This document shows, in pieces, positions 1 through 8,834 of a DNA stretch of 64,000 bases; the stretch's first letter is position 1, and each line of letters opens with the position of its first letter. Source of the stretch: Rhizomicrobium sp. (lineage in GTDB: Bacteria > Pseudomonadota > Alphaproteobacteria > Micropepsales > Micropepsaceae); NCBI GenBank assembly GCA_037200985.1, contig JBBCGJ010000001.1, positions 1,960,756 through 2,024,755 of the forward strand, in the 5' to 3' direction. Position numbers and translations under genes: made by a program. A model generated the notes under the pieces. That model searched no databases, was not told the origin of the DNA, and worked only from the letters and a program-made list of their open reading frames with translations.

Positions 1-2
1 CC

Positions 3-1898
3 GACGGCCCGGCGCAGATGCGCGATATCCTGACCGACGTCTTCGCGCAGCAGCGCGCGATCCTGGAACATCGCCTCGGCAAGCCGGCGAACCGGATACC
101 GCAGGTCTTCACGCCCTATAAAGAAGTGCTGCCCGCCTACGACACCGGCCTGAACGTCCCCGACGACGTGACGCTGACCTGGCCGGACGACAATTTCGGC
201 TATATCCGCAGGCTGTCCAACGCGGCGGAGCGGGCGCGCTCCGGCGGATCGGGCGTCTACTACCACATCTCCTATTGGGGCGGGCCGATGAGCTATCTGT
301 GGCTCGCGAGCCAGCACCCGGCGCTGATATGGGAGGAGATGAACAAGGCCTATCGCTTCGGGGCGCGGCGCATCTGGGTGCTGAATGTCGGCGACATCAA
401 GCCGGGCGAGTATCTGACGCAGCTCTTCCTCGACATGGCGTGGGACAATGGCGCCTTCCCCGACATCGCGCATGTCCGCGCCCATCTGCGCGACTTCGCG
501 GCCAGGACGTTCGGCGCCGAGCACGCCGATGAAATCGCCGACCTGCAATGGCGCCATTACGACCTCGCCTTTTCGCGCAAGCCCGAATTCATGGGCTTCA
601 ACGCGCAATATCCGGTGACGACGGCGCCGCGCCGGACCGACTACAACATGGACGATTTCGGCGACGAGAATGCACGGCGGGCCGATGCCTATGGCGAGAT
701 CGCGGCGCGGGCGGAGCATCTGCGCCAGGCGCTGCCGCCCGACCGCCGGGACGCGTTCTTCGAGCTTGTCGCCTATCCGGTTCTCTCCGCCGCCGCCATC
801 AACGAGCGCGCGCTGGATATCGACACGGCGATCGCCTTCGGCCTGCAGCGGCGCGCCAGCGCGACCGCCTATGCCGCCGAGGCGCTCGACGCGCATCGCC
901 GGATCGTTGCGGCGGCGGACTATTACAACGGCGCGCTCGCGGGCGGAAAATGGCGCGGGATGATGGACATCGCGCCGGCGCGGCTGCCGCAATTCTCCGA
1001 GCCCGCCTATCCGGCCTGGGCCGGCGTCGAGGACGAGACCTGCGCCCTGCAAGCCGAGGGCGGCGCCTACGACGACATCGGTGGCGCGACGCCGGCGCTG
1101 CCCGTCTTCCAGCGCGAGGTGCCGCGCGAGCGCTACATCGATCTCTTCCTCAAATCGCCGGCCCAGGTCGCGTGGACGGCGACGCCGGACGCGCCCTGGA
1201 TTCATCTGGACCGCGTGAAAGGCACCTTCGGCGGAAACGCGACGGAGCAGCGCCTGCACGTCTCCGTCGATTGGAAGACCGCGCCGGATGGCGGCCAAGG
1301 CTCCGTCGCGCTCGGATGCGAGGGCACGGCGACGAAATTCCAGGTCACTGTCCGCGTCGCGCCGCGCAATGCCGTGACGGACGTCTCGTTCCTAGAGAGC
1401 GAACGGATTGTTTCCATCTATGCAACCCATGCCGACGCGACGAGCGGCGCCTGGGAGACGCTCGATGGATTGGGCCATACCGGCGCAAGCCTGCGCAGCC
1501 GGCTGGAGAACAAGTCGGTGGACGATCCCGCCGCCGCGCCGAGCGCGACCTATCGCTTCGCCACGACGACGGGCGACGACAAGGCGAGCCTGCGCGTCGT
1601 CGCGCTGCCGACCTTGCCGATCACGTCGGAGAACGGGTTGCGCGTCGCCGCGTCCATCGACGGCGCGGCGCCGGCGATCCTCGACCTGAAGGCGCCGGAG
1701 TTCAGCGCCGCCTGGCGGCAGAACGTGCTGACCAACACCGCCGTCGGCGTCGTGAACAACCTCGTGCTCAAGCCGGGCGCGCATGTGCTGAAGGTCTGGG
1801 CGCTCGACCCGGGCGTGATCCTCGACCGCTACGAGATCGCTTTCGACGGCGCGCCCCGCGCCTATGACCCCGTTCCCGAAACACGGATCGTGAAATGA
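3..1898 (+). CDS. GH115 xylan alpha-1,2-glucuronidase, C-terminal part (5' end outside window)
   Basis: The frame is open to the left edge, so the start and signal peptide lie outside; about 631 residues remain of a family that usually has 800-950. The visible part begins inside the catalytic region (conserved YYHISYWGGP and RIWVLNVGDIKPGEYL segments) and continues through the helical domain into a C-terminal beta-rich domain after about residue 360, as in GH115. The family removes (4-O-methyl)glucuronic acid from internal or terminal xylose of glucuronoxylan. The stop overlaps the start of the xylanase gene by 4 bases (ATGA), which supports one operon with the downstream xylan genes. Family assignment comes from recognised sequence; exact substrate is inferred. 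Confidence 0.88.
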   Translation, partial: DGPAQMRDILTDVFAQQRAILEHRLGKPANRIPQVFTPYKEVLPAYDTGLNVPDDVTLTWPDDNFGYIRRLSNAAERARSGGSGVYYHISYWGGPMSYLWLASQHPALIWEEMNKAYRFGARRIWVLNVGDIKPGEYLTQLFLDMAWDNGAFPDIAHVRAHLRDFAARTFGAEHADEIADLQWRHYDLAFSRKPEFMGFNAQYPVTTAPRRTDYNMDDFGDENARRADAYGEIAARAEHLRQALPPDRRDAFFELVAYPVLSAAAINERALDIDTAIAFGLQRRASATAYAAEALDAHRRIVAAADYYNGALAGGKWRGMMDIAPARLPQFSEPAYPAWAGVEDETCALQAEGGAYDDIGGATPALPVFQREVPRERYIDLFLKSPAQVAWTATPDAPWIHLDRVKGTFGGNATEQRLHVSVDWKTAPDGGQGSVALGCEGTATKFQVTVRVAPRNAVTDVSFLESERIVSIYATHADATSGAWETLDGLGHTGASLRSRLENKSVDDPAAAPSATYRFATTTGDDKASLRVVALPTLPITSENGLRVAASIDGAAPAILDLKAPEFSAAWRQNVLTNTAVGVVNNLVLKPGAHVLKVWALDPGVILDRYEIAFDGAPRAYDPVPETRIVK

Positions 1899-3073
1899 GC
1901 GAACTCTCCCGCCGCCACCTGCTCGCCCTGTCCGCCGCCGCTGCGGCACTTGCCCCCCTGCCCGCCTTCGCAGGCGACGCACCGGATTCGCTGAACGGGC
2001 TGGCCGGCGCCAAGGGCCTGCGCTTCGGAAGCTGCCTCGGCACCGGACCGAGCGGCGCGCCGCATGGCGCCAATTTCGATCCGCGCCGTTCGGCGTCCTA
2101 TGACGATCCGCGGATGCGCGAGCTCTTCGTGCGCGAATGCGGCATCCTGGTGCCGGAGAACGAGCTCAAATGGTACGCGATCCGCCCGACGCCGGAGGTG
2201 TTCGATTTCTCGCGTGCCGACACGCTGATGGATTTCGCCGCCGCGAACGGGCTGTTGGTCCGTGGGCATACCCTTTTGTGGAACAGCCCGAAATGGTTTC
2301 CGAAGTGGTTCGAGACCTATGATTTCGGCAGCCGACCGGCGACCGAGGCCGAGCGGTTGCTGACCGAGCACATCAAGACGGTCTGCGCCCATTGCGGCAA
2401 TCGGATCTTCGCCTGGGACGTCGTCAACGAGACGATCGACCACGACACCGGCCTGATGCGCGACACGCCGTTCACGAAATATCTCGGCCTTGAAACCATC
2501 GACATCGCCTTCCGCGCGGCGCGCGCGGCGGCGCCGAAAGCGCAGCTCGTCTATAATGATTACATGGCCTGGGGCGCGCACAACGCGGCGCATCGCGGCG
2601 GCGTGCTGAAACTGCTGGAGCGCCTGCGCAGGAACGGCGTCCCCATCGACGCCCTCGGCGTGCAGGCCCATATCGGCCCCGGCGCGCCGGAAGGCGATGC
2701 CGTCTTCACCGCCGACGACCAGAAAAGCTGGCGCGGCTTCATCGCGGACGCGACGGCGATGAACCTGGACGTCGTGATCACCGAACTGGACGTGAACGAC
2801 CGCTATCTGCCGGCCGATATCGCTGCGCGCGATGCCGCGATCGCGGCGCTGGCGAAGGATTATCTCTCGCTCATGCTGGACGAAAAACGGCTGCGCTATG
2901 TGATGGCCTGGGGCCTGGTCGACAAATATTCCTGGCTGCAGGACAACACGCCACGCGCCGACGGACTGCCCAAGCGGCCGAGCCCCTATGACAACGACTA
3001 CCAGCCGAAACCGCTGCGCGAAGCCATCGCCGCCGCGTTCCGCGCGGCGCCGCAAAGGAGCTGGCTCCTATGA
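1895..3073 (+). CDS. GH10 endo-1,4-beta-xylanase, Tat-type signal
   Basis: This 392-residue protein opens with a twin-arginine-like export signal (S-R-R-H-L-L then an Ala/Leu-rich stretch ending PAFA). The GH10 barrel follows: the LVPENELKW segment, the acid/base in WDVVNE (Glu179) and the nucleophile in ITELDV (Glu297). It should cut the xylan backbone in the periplasm or outside the cell and supply oligosaccharides for the flanking alpha-glucuronidases. The start overlaps the GH115 stop, and its own stop overlaps the ATG of a tiny downstream ORF, both as ATGA. Length is normal for a single-domain GH10 enzyme without a carbohydrate-binding module. Confidence 0.95.
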   Translation: MSELSRRHLLALSAAAAALAPLPAFAGDAPDSLNGLAGAKGLRFGSCLGTGPSGAPHGANFDPRRSASYDDPRMRELFVRECGILVPENELKWYAIRPTPEVFDFSRADTLMDFAAANGLLVRGHTLLWNSPKWFPKWFETYDFGSRPATEAERLLTEHIKTVCAHCGNRIFAWDVVNETIDHDTGLMRDTPFTKYLGLETIDIAFRAARAAAPKAQLVYNDYMAWGAHNAAHRGGVLKLLERLRRNGVPIDALGVQAHIGPGAPEGDAVFTADDQKSWRGFIADATAMNLDVVITELDVNDRYLPADIAARDAAIAALAKDYLSLMLDEKRLRYVMAWGLVDKYSWLQDNTPRADGLPKRPSPYDNDYQPKPLREAIAAAFRAAPQRSWLL

Positions 3074-3231
3074 CTCCGAACCGGCGCGACGTGATGGGCG
3101 GCCTGGCCGCGATGGGAAGCGCGCTCGCCGGCCCGGCAGGCGCCGCCGCCAAGCCCTGGCGTGTCGGCGACGCGGGGGCGCAGAGCATGCCCGCCCGGCC
3201 CTATCGCGCGCCCTGGACGCATCCGGCATGA
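3070..3231 (+). CDS. 53-residue mini-ORF with twin-arginine-like N-terminus, possible remnant
   Basis: Starting at the ATG that overlaps the xylanase stop, this frame encodes 53 residues: NRRDVMGGLAAMG resembles a Tat signal, and AGAAA is a plausible cleavage region. About 25 residues follow, with no domain I recognise. Its TGA overlaps the ATG of the next lipoprotein gene, so it is coupled on both sides. It may be a short secreted peptide, or the surviving export signal of a hydrolase whose body was deleted. I cannot decide between these from one genome. Confidence 0.45.
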   Translation: MTPNRRDVMGGLAAMGSALAGPAGAAAKPWRVGDAGAQSMPARPYRAPWTHPA

Positions 3232-4514
3232 AACGACCGCTCCTCATCCTCGCCGCCGCCTTGGCGCTGTCCGCGTGCAGCACTTTCGCGACCGCGCCGC
3301 CGCCCGCGACCGCACCGGCCGCGCCGCCGGGCGCCGGCATTGTCGACGACATCGATCCGGCGAAGATCGACACGGTGCTGAAAGGCTTCGTCGACAGCCA
3401 TGCGCTGGTCGGCGTCTCCGCCCTCGTCTTCCAGGACGACCGCGAGGTCTATTTCGGCGCCTTCGGCCAGGCGGACCGCGAGGCCAAGGTGCCGATGGCC
3501 CGCGACACGCTGGTGCAGATCTACTCCATGACCAAGCCGGTGTCCGGCGTCGCGCTGCTGCAGCTCTATGAGCGCGGGCTGTTCAGGCTGGACGACCCGG
3601 TGGCGAAATACATTCCCGAACTCGCCGACGTCAAAGTCCTCGCCGGGCTCGACAAGGACGGCAAGCCGATCCTGGAGACGCCGCACCGGCCGATGACGGT
3701 GCTGGACCTGATGCGCCATACCTCCGGCCTGGCGTCGAGCTATTCGACGGTCGACTACATCAAGAGCGAGGTCGCGCGGCTCGAACCGGGGGACAAGACG
3801 CACACGCTGGCCGAGGAGGCGCGCATCCTCGGGACCATCCCGCTCGCCTTCCATCCCGGCGAGCGCTGGCTTTACGGTCCGTCGGTCGACATGCAGGCGC
3901 TGCTGGTGGAGCGGCTGTCGGGCGAGCCGTTCGACAGATATCTGCAGGCGCACATCTTCGGCCCGCTGAAGATGGCGGACACCGGCTATTATGTCGGGCC
4001 GGAGCGGCGCGCGCGGCTGACGGCGCTCTACGATTGGCAGCCGGACGGATCGATGATGCGCGCGCCGGACGACCGCGCCTTCGCGTTCAACACCGCCCAT
4101 TGGCCGCTGACGCCGGGCACCTTCGGCCTCGTCTCGACCCTAGACGACTACATGCGTTTCGCCCGGATGCTGGAGCATGAGGGCGAGCTCGACGGCGTGC
4201 GCATCCTGCGGCGCGAGACGGTGCGGCTGATGTCGACCAACCAGCTTCCGAACGCGATCACCGACCGCTCCTGGCTGCCGATCAAGGGCCGCGTCGGCTT
4301 CGGCCTCGACGTCGCGGTCCGGCTTGCGCAGCCGCAAGGCGACGAAGCCGCCGGCACGATCGGCGAGTTCTTCTGGGACGGCGCCGCCGACACGCTGTTC
4401 TGGGTCGATCCGGTCAACCGCATCGCGGCGGTGCTGTTCACGCAATACATGACGTTCGGCAAGGTGCCGCTGCATCCGGCGTTCCGCGGCGCGGTCTATG
4501 CCCATTCGCATTGA
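3228..4514 (+). CDS. Serine hydrolase of the beta-lactamase (class C / family VIII esterase) fold, lipoprotein
   Basis: The chosen ATG gives 428 residues with a lipoprotein signal (MKRPLLILAAALALSAC, lipobox L-S-A-C). The nucleophile motif S-M-T-K lies at about residue 100, preceded by IY and followed by PVSG as in penicillin-binding-protein-like esterases; a YGPS tetrad further on is the likely Y-x-N equivalent. Family members include beta-lactamases, D-amino peptidases and EstB-like carboxylesterases. Because it sits between xylanase and alpha-glucuronidase genes, a deacetylating or deglucuronoylating esterase acting on xylan side groups is more likely than antibiotic resistance; that is inference from context. 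The start overlaps the preceding mini-ORF by 4 bases. Confidence 0.82.
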   Translation: MKRPLLILAAALALSACSTFATAPPPATAPAAPPGAGIVDDIDPAKIDTVLKGFVDSHALVGVSALVFQDDREVYFGAFGQADREAKVPMARDTLVQIYSMTKPVSGVALLQLYERGLFRLDDPVAKYIPELADVKVLAGLDKDGKPILETPHRPMTVLDLMRHTSGLASSYSTVDYIKSEVARLEPGDKTHTLAEEARILGTIPLAFHPGERWLYGPSVDMQALLVERLSGEPFDRYLQAHIFGPLKMADTGYYVGPERRARLTALYDWQPDGSMMRAPDDRAFAFNTAHWPLTPGTFGLVSTLDDYMRFARMLEHEGELDGVRILRRETVRLMSTNQLPNAITDRSWLPIKGRVGFGLDVAVRLAQPQGDEAAGTIGEFFWDGAADTLFWVDPVNRIAAVLFTQYMTFGKVPLHPAFRGAVYAHSH

Positions 4515-4524
4515 GGATTCCACC

Positions 4525-6675
4525 ATGAAATCGCTGTCGCGTTGCCTGCTGTTGGCGCTCGCGCTGTTGCTTCCGCAAATCGCGCATGCAGAGGACGGCT
4601 ACGATTTGTGGCTGCGCTATCGGCCGGTGGAACGGCAATGGCTGACGCCCTATCGCGCGAACGTCGCGGCGCTGATGCCGCGCGGCACCTCGCCGACCAT
4701 CCAGGCCGCGACGGACGAGCTTTCGCGCGGGCTGTCCGGCCTGCTCGACAGGCCCGTCCCGGTCGTCGCCGATCTCGCGGCCGACGGCACCATCGTTTAC
4801 GGCACGCCGGGGAATTCGTCCCTGATAAAGGCGCTGGCGCCGTCGCTCGCGAAGCTCGGCGACGAGGGTTATCTGATCCGGAGCCTCGACCGCGGCGGCC
4901 ATAAGGTCACGGTCATCGCGGCCAACAGCGACGCGGGCGTGCTCTACGGCGCATTCGCCTATCTGCGGCTGCTGCAGACGCGCCAGACCGTCGACCAGCT
5001 CGACATTGTGTCCGCACCCCGGCTGAAGGTCCGCATCCTCGATCATTGGGACAATCTCGACCGCACCCAGGAGCGCGGCTATGCCGGCTTCTCGATCTGG
5101 GACTGGCACAAGATGCCGGACTATATGAGCCCGCGCTACACCGACTATGCCCGCGCCGACGCCTCGGTCGGCATCAACGGCGCGGTGCTCAACAACGTGG
5201 CGGCGAACGCGAATGTCCTCACGCCGCTCTATCTCGCCAAGGTCGCGGCGCTGGCCAATGTGCTGCGGCCCTATCACATCCGGGTCTATCTCGCCGCACG
5301 CTGGAGCGCGCCGATCGAGCTCGACCACCTGACGACCGCCGATCCGCTCGACCCCGAGGTCCAGGCGTGGTGGAAGGCCAAGGTCGACGAGATCTACAAA
5401 TACGTGCCCGATTTCGGCGGCTTCCTGGTGAAGGCCAATTCGGAAGGCCAGCCCGGGCCCGGCGACTATCACCGCACCCATGCCGACGGCGCCAATGTGC
5501 TGGCCGACGCGCTGAAGCCCCATGGCGGCATCGTGATGTGGCGCGCCTTCGTCTATGCGGCGGAGAACCCGGAGGACCGCGCCAGGCAGGCCTATAACGA
5601 ATTCGTGCCGCTGGACGGCAAGTTCCGGGACAATGTCGCGGTGCAGGCCAAGAACGGCGCGATCGACTTCCAGCCGCGCGAGCCGTTCCATCCGCTGTTC
5701 GGCGCCCTGCCGCACGGCAACCTGTTCCTGGAAGTGCAGCTCACCAAGGAATATCTCGGGCTCGCCACCAGCCTCACCTATCTGGCGCCGCTCTACGAGG
5801 AAGCGCTGAACAGCGACACCTATGCGAAGGGGCCGGGTTCGACGGTGGCGAAGGTCGTCGACGGCTCGCTGTTCGGCAATACGCTGACCGGCATGGCCGG
5901 CGTCTCCAATGTCGGCGACGACCGAAACTGGACCGGCTCCGAATTCAACCAGGCGAACTGGTATGCCTTCGGGCGCCTGGCGTGGGACCCGTCGCTCGCC
6001 GCGCGCGCCATCGCCGAGGAATGGACGAAGATGACCTTCACCGACGATCCGCGTTTCGTCGCGCCGGTGGTCGACATGATGATGGCCTCGCGCGAGGCGG
6101 TGGTCGACTACATGACGCCGCTGGGCCTGCATCACCTGATGGCGACCGGCCATCACTACGGCCCCGGCCCCTGGGTGGACGACCTGAAGCGTCCGGACTG
6201 GAATCCGGTCTACTATCACAAGGCCGACGCGGCGGGCCTCGGTTTCGACCGTACCTCGACCGGCAGCAACGCCGTGGCGCAATACGCGCCGCCCGTCGCC
6301 AAGGAATTCGAGAACATCGACACGACGCCGGAGAAATTCCTGCTCTGGTTTCACCATGTGCCGTGGGACCGCAAATTGGCTTCGGGGCGGACGCTGTGGG
6401 ACGAGTTGGTCGTGCGCTACGACGAAGGCGTCGCGGCGACCGCGCGGGCCGGGGCGACCTGGGCGAAGATGAAGCCCTTCGTCGATGCCGAACGCTATGA
6501 CGAGGAAGCCGCCTATCTCGCGATCGAGCACAAGGAGGCGCAGTGGTGGCGCGATGCCTGCCTCGCCTATTTCGAGACCTTCTCGAAGAGGCCGTTCCCG
6601 GCGGGCCATGCGGCGCCGCCGCACGACGTCGCCTATTACAAGGCGATCGACTTTCCGTTCGTGCCGGGGCATTGA
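4525..6675 (+). CDS. GH67 alpha-glucuronidase, exported
   Basis: The ATG at 4525 is chosen over an in-frame one 27 bases upstream because it follows a GAGG ribosome site and begins a clear signal peptide (MKSLSRCLLLALALLLPQIAHA). The 716-residue protein matches GH67 length. Catalytic residues are visible: the likely acid Glu307 in KANSEGQPGP, and the paired bases Asp381 (GAIDFQP) and Glu409 (QLTKEYLG), 28 residues apart as in Cellvibrio GlcA67A. GH67 removes glucuronic acid from the non-reducing end of short xylo-oligosaccharides, complementing GH115, which acts on polymer. Released glucuronate fits the fructuronate reductase encoded two genes on. Confidence 0.95.
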   Translation: MKSLSRCLLLALALLLPQIAHAEDGYDLWLRYRPVERQWLTPYRANVAALMPRGTSPTIQAATDELSRGLSGLLDRPVPVVADLAADGTIVYGTPGNSSLIKALAPSLAKLGDEGYLIRSLDRGGHKVTVIAANSDAGVLYGAFAYLRLLQTRQTVDQLDIVSAPRLKVRILDHWDNLDRTQERGYAGFSIWDWHKMPDYMSPRYTDYARADASVGINGAVLNNVAANANVLTPLYLAKVAALANVLRPYHIRVYLAARWSAPIELDHLTTADPLDPEVQAWWKAKVDEIYKYVPDFGGFLVKANSEGQPGPGDYHRTHADGANVLADALKPHGGIVMWRAFVYAAENPEDRARQAYNEFVPLDGKFRDNVAVQAKNGAIDFQPREPFHPLFGALPHGNLFLEVQLTKEYLGLATSLTYLAPLYEEALNSDTYAKGPGSTVAKVVDGSLFGNTLTGMAGVSNVGDDRNWTGSEFNQANWYAFGRLAWDPSLAARAIAEEWTKMTFTDDPRFVAPVVDMMMASREAVVDYMTPLGLHHLMATGHHYGPGPWVDDLKRPDWNPVYYHKADAAGLGFDRTSTGSNAVAQYAPPVAKEFENIDTTPEKFLLWFHHVPWDRKLASGRTLWDELVVRYDEGVAATARAGATWAKMKPFVDAERYDEEAAYLAIEHKEAQWWRDACLAYFETFSKRPFPAGHAAPPHDVAYYKAIDFPFVPGH

Positions 6676-6798
6676 GGAGCATTCATCGCGTGTTCAGCTT
6701 GCCCGCACCTATATTGAAGTATGAGCGCCACGCGTGAACGCCCGGCGCGCCGGCGCGTTCTTGCTGGCATTGCAGGTTCCCAGATGGAGGCCTCACCC

Positions 6799-7152
6799 AT
6801 GAAATCCGCTTACGCCGTATTCGCGTGCCTGCTCGCCGTCGCGCCGGCGATCGCCGCGCCGCCGCCCAAGGGACCGATCTGCATCGATCCGAAGTGGGAC
6901 TATCAGGCGCGCTGGCTCTCGGGCAACGTCATCGTGGCCAAGCAGACGCTCGGACACGATCATCGCGAGCTCAAGCTCTCGACCACCTGCATCGCCCTTC
7001 GGGAATACGACTATTTCCGGCTGGCGTCGGATTTCCACTGCGTCGGCATGGGCGACCATATCGTCGCGGACAAGGTCGGCGGCCGCAGCCAGAGCTGCCG
7101 GATCAGCCATGTCGAGCCTTACGTGCCGGCGCCCGCGGCGACGCGGAATTAG
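6799..7152 (+). CDS. Small secreted cysteine-containing protein, function unknown (DUF6491-like)
   Basis: The start at 6799 has a GGAGG site 8 bases upstream and a signal peptide MKSAYAVFACLLAVAPAIAA; an earlier in-frame ATG at 6721 lacks both. The mature part, about 97 residues, has four cysteines (in ICIDP, TTCIAL, FHCVG and SCRIS) that could form two disulfides, and reads like the DUF6491 group of short periplasmic proteins; that match is tentative. It follows the GH67 gene by about 120 bases and its last 4 bases overlap the 3' end of the convergent uxuB gene. Role in xylan use is unknown. Confidence 0.7.
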   Translation: MKSAYAVFACLLAVAPAIAAPPPKGPICIDPKWDYQARWLSGNVIVAKQTLGHDHRELKLSTTCIALREYDYFRLASDFHCVGMGDHIVADKVGGRSQSCRISHVEPYVPAPAATRN

Positions 7153-8597
7153 GCCGCCAGCGCCGCGTCGAGATCGCCATAGGCCGATATCAGCGCATCG
7201 TTGAACGCGGCATTCGCGGCCAAACCGCGCGGGAAGACCTCGCCGAGCGCCAGGAAGCGCGGCACGTCGTTGGCCGCCGAGCCGTTGCAGCCGGCAGCGG
7301 TCCGCATCAACAGGGGCGCGAGCGGATCGCCGAGCGGATCGCCGCGCCGGACGGCGTCGGCGACGAATCGCATCCATCCCGCCACGGCGGCGGCGGGCCG
7401 CGCCGCCGAACGGCCCTTTGCCAGGATGTCCGCGATCGGCTCCAGCAGGCGATAGGGCAGCTTCAACGAGCCGTCGGACGCGATCTGGATCAGGCGATGG
7501 GCGATCGCCGGATTGCGCAGCCGCTTCAGCAGCGCGCCGATATAGGGCTGTATCTCGAGGCCCTTCGCGGGCGCCAGCGTGGCGGCCATGTCCTCGCGCA
7601 TCATCCGCTCGACGAAGGCGGCGAGCGGCGCATCCGCCATGGCCTCGCCCACCGTCGCGCGGCCGCGCAAGAGGCCGAGATAGGCGAGCGCCGAATGCGC
7701 GCCGTTCAACAGGCGCAGCTTCGCCTGCTCATAGGCGTGCACGTCGCGGGTCAATTGCGCGCCGGCGGCGGCGAGATCTGGCATGCCGGGCCCCAGGCAA
7801 TCCTCGATCACCCATTGCACGAAGCTCTCGCGCTGCACCGGCGCGGCGTCGTCGAGCCCCGTCGTCCGCGCCACCAGCGCCAGCAACGCGTCGTCGCTGG
7901 CCGGCGTGATGCTGTCCACCATGGTGGCGGGAAAGCGGACGTCGCCGCCGATCCAGCGCGCCAGGTCGGACTTGCCGGCCGCCTCGGCGAACGCGATCGC
8001 GGCCCGGCGCAGCTTGGGGCCGTTCGACGCGACATTGTCGCAGCTCATCACGGTCGGCGCCGGCAGGGACTTGCCGCGCCGCCGCTCCAGCGCGGACACG
8101 ATCCATCCGATGAGGCTCGCCGGCGCCGCGGCGCCCGCCACGTCATGCGCGATATCGGGATGGGCGAGATCGAGCTCCCCCTGCGCGTCGAGGCAATAGC
8201 CCTTCTCCGTCACCGTTATCGTGATCAGCCGGACGTCCGGATGTTCGAGATGCGCGAAGACCCGCGCCGGATCGGCCGGTGCGGCGCAGTAATCCTGGAG
8301 CGCGCCGACGATGCGGTAGCGCGGCGCCGCGTCAAGCTCGGCAAGCGTGTAGAGATGATCCTGCGCCGCCAGCGCGGCGGCGAGCGCACCGTGGCGCAGC
8401 GCGATTCCGACGATGCCCCAGCGGGGATCGGTCTTGAGCACCGTCTCGACATAGGACGCCTGATGCGCGCGATGGAAGGCGCCGGGCCCGAAATGGACGA
8501 TGCCGGGACGCACGCGCGACCGATCGTAAGCGGGAACCGCGACGCCGGCGCGGCGGCGGGCGAGAGTCTCTTGCGACAGGCGGGGAAAGGAGGACAT
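7149..8597 (-). CDS. uxuB: D-fructuronate reductase (D-mannonate oxidoreductase), mannitol dehydrogenase family
   Basis: This 482-residue NAD-dependent long-chain polyol dehydrogenase has an N-terminal cofactor domain (RPGIVHFGPGAFHRAHQ), the family segment VMSCDNVASNG, and the catalytic K-x5-N-x2-H pattern in KLRLLNGAHSALAYL. Family members reduce fructuronate or tagaturonate or oxidise mannitol. Placement beside two alpha-glucuronidases makes fructuronate reductase the best call: glucuronate is isomerised to fructuronate and then reduced to mannonate. The isomerase (uxaC) and mannonate dehydratase (uxuA) are not in the window. A start 36 bases further upstream is also open; the one chosen gives the usual N-terminus. 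Confidence 0.85.
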   Translation of the reverse strand: MSSFPRLSQETLARRRAGVAVPAYDRSRVRPGIVHFGPGAFHRAHQASYVETVLKTDPRWGIVGIALRHGALAAALAAQDHLYTLAELDAAPRYRIVGALQDYCAAPADPARVFAHLEHPDVRLITITVTEKGYCLDAQGELDLAHPDIAHDVAGAAAPASLIGWIVSALERRRGKSLPAPTVMSCDNVASNGPKLRRAAIAFAEAAGKSDLARWIGGDVRFPATMVDSITPASDDALLALVARTTGLDDAAPVQRESFVQWVIEDCLGPGMPDLAAAGAQLTRDVHAYEQAKLRLLNGAHSALAYLGLLRGRATVGEAMADAPLAAFVERMMREDMAATLAPAKGLEIQPYIGALLKRLRNPAIAHRLIQIASDGSLKLPYRLLEPIADILAKGRSAARPAAAVAGWMRFVADAVRRGDPLGDPLAPLLMRTAAGCNGSAANDVPRFLALGEVFPRGLAANAAFNDALISAYGDLDAALAA

Positions 8598-8702
8598 GGG
8601 CGGATGCTCATACGGCTTGGCCGCCGCCATCAACCGAAAAATGAGCGACCGTGCCCTTGCGAGGACGGCCGCCCAAGTGTTACCGGGGAATCCAACTCAA
8701 AA

Positions 8703-8732
8703 CCGCCGCCGCATGAAGAAAAACGGCGGCGG
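8703..8732. terminator. GC-rich hairpin between uxuB and the TonB receptor gene
   Basis: An 8-bp stem (CCGCCGCC at 8703 paired with GGCGGCGG at 8725) encloses a 14-base A-rich loop. There is no T-run on either strand, so intrinsic termination is uncertain. The whole 237-base interval 8598-8834 otherwise holds only the larger hairpin at 8788 and the leader of uxuB. Confidence 0.35.
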
Positions 8733-8787
8733 CACTCACATCGCGGACCGCTCAGCCCGCGAATTCATCATCCGCCGACCCGTACCG

Positions 8788-8826
8788 TCCGCGATCCCCT
8801 GCGCCGGCGGCGAAGGGGATCGCGGA
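8788..8826 (-). terminator. Perfect 13-bp inverted repeat just after the TonB receptor gene
   Basis: TCCGCGATCCCCT at 8788-8800 is the exact reverse complement of 8814-8826, with a 13-base GC-rich loop. It begins 8 bases beyond the receptor stop codon on the minus strand, the position expected of a transcript end or an RNA-stabilising hairpin. No T-run follows, so it may be a factor-dependent stop or a repeat of REP type. Confidence 0.55.
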
Positions 8827-8834
8827 GATGACAA

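Noticed and set aside
4438-6672. A 744-residue minus-strand frame opposite GH67
   Set aside because: GH67 catalytic residues are intact on the plus strand; the antisense frame has no family features.
8670-8700. A TGTTACCGG half-site upstream of uxuB resembling a GntR/LacI operator
   Set aside because: The second half is not present and it differs from the four xylose-type sites.
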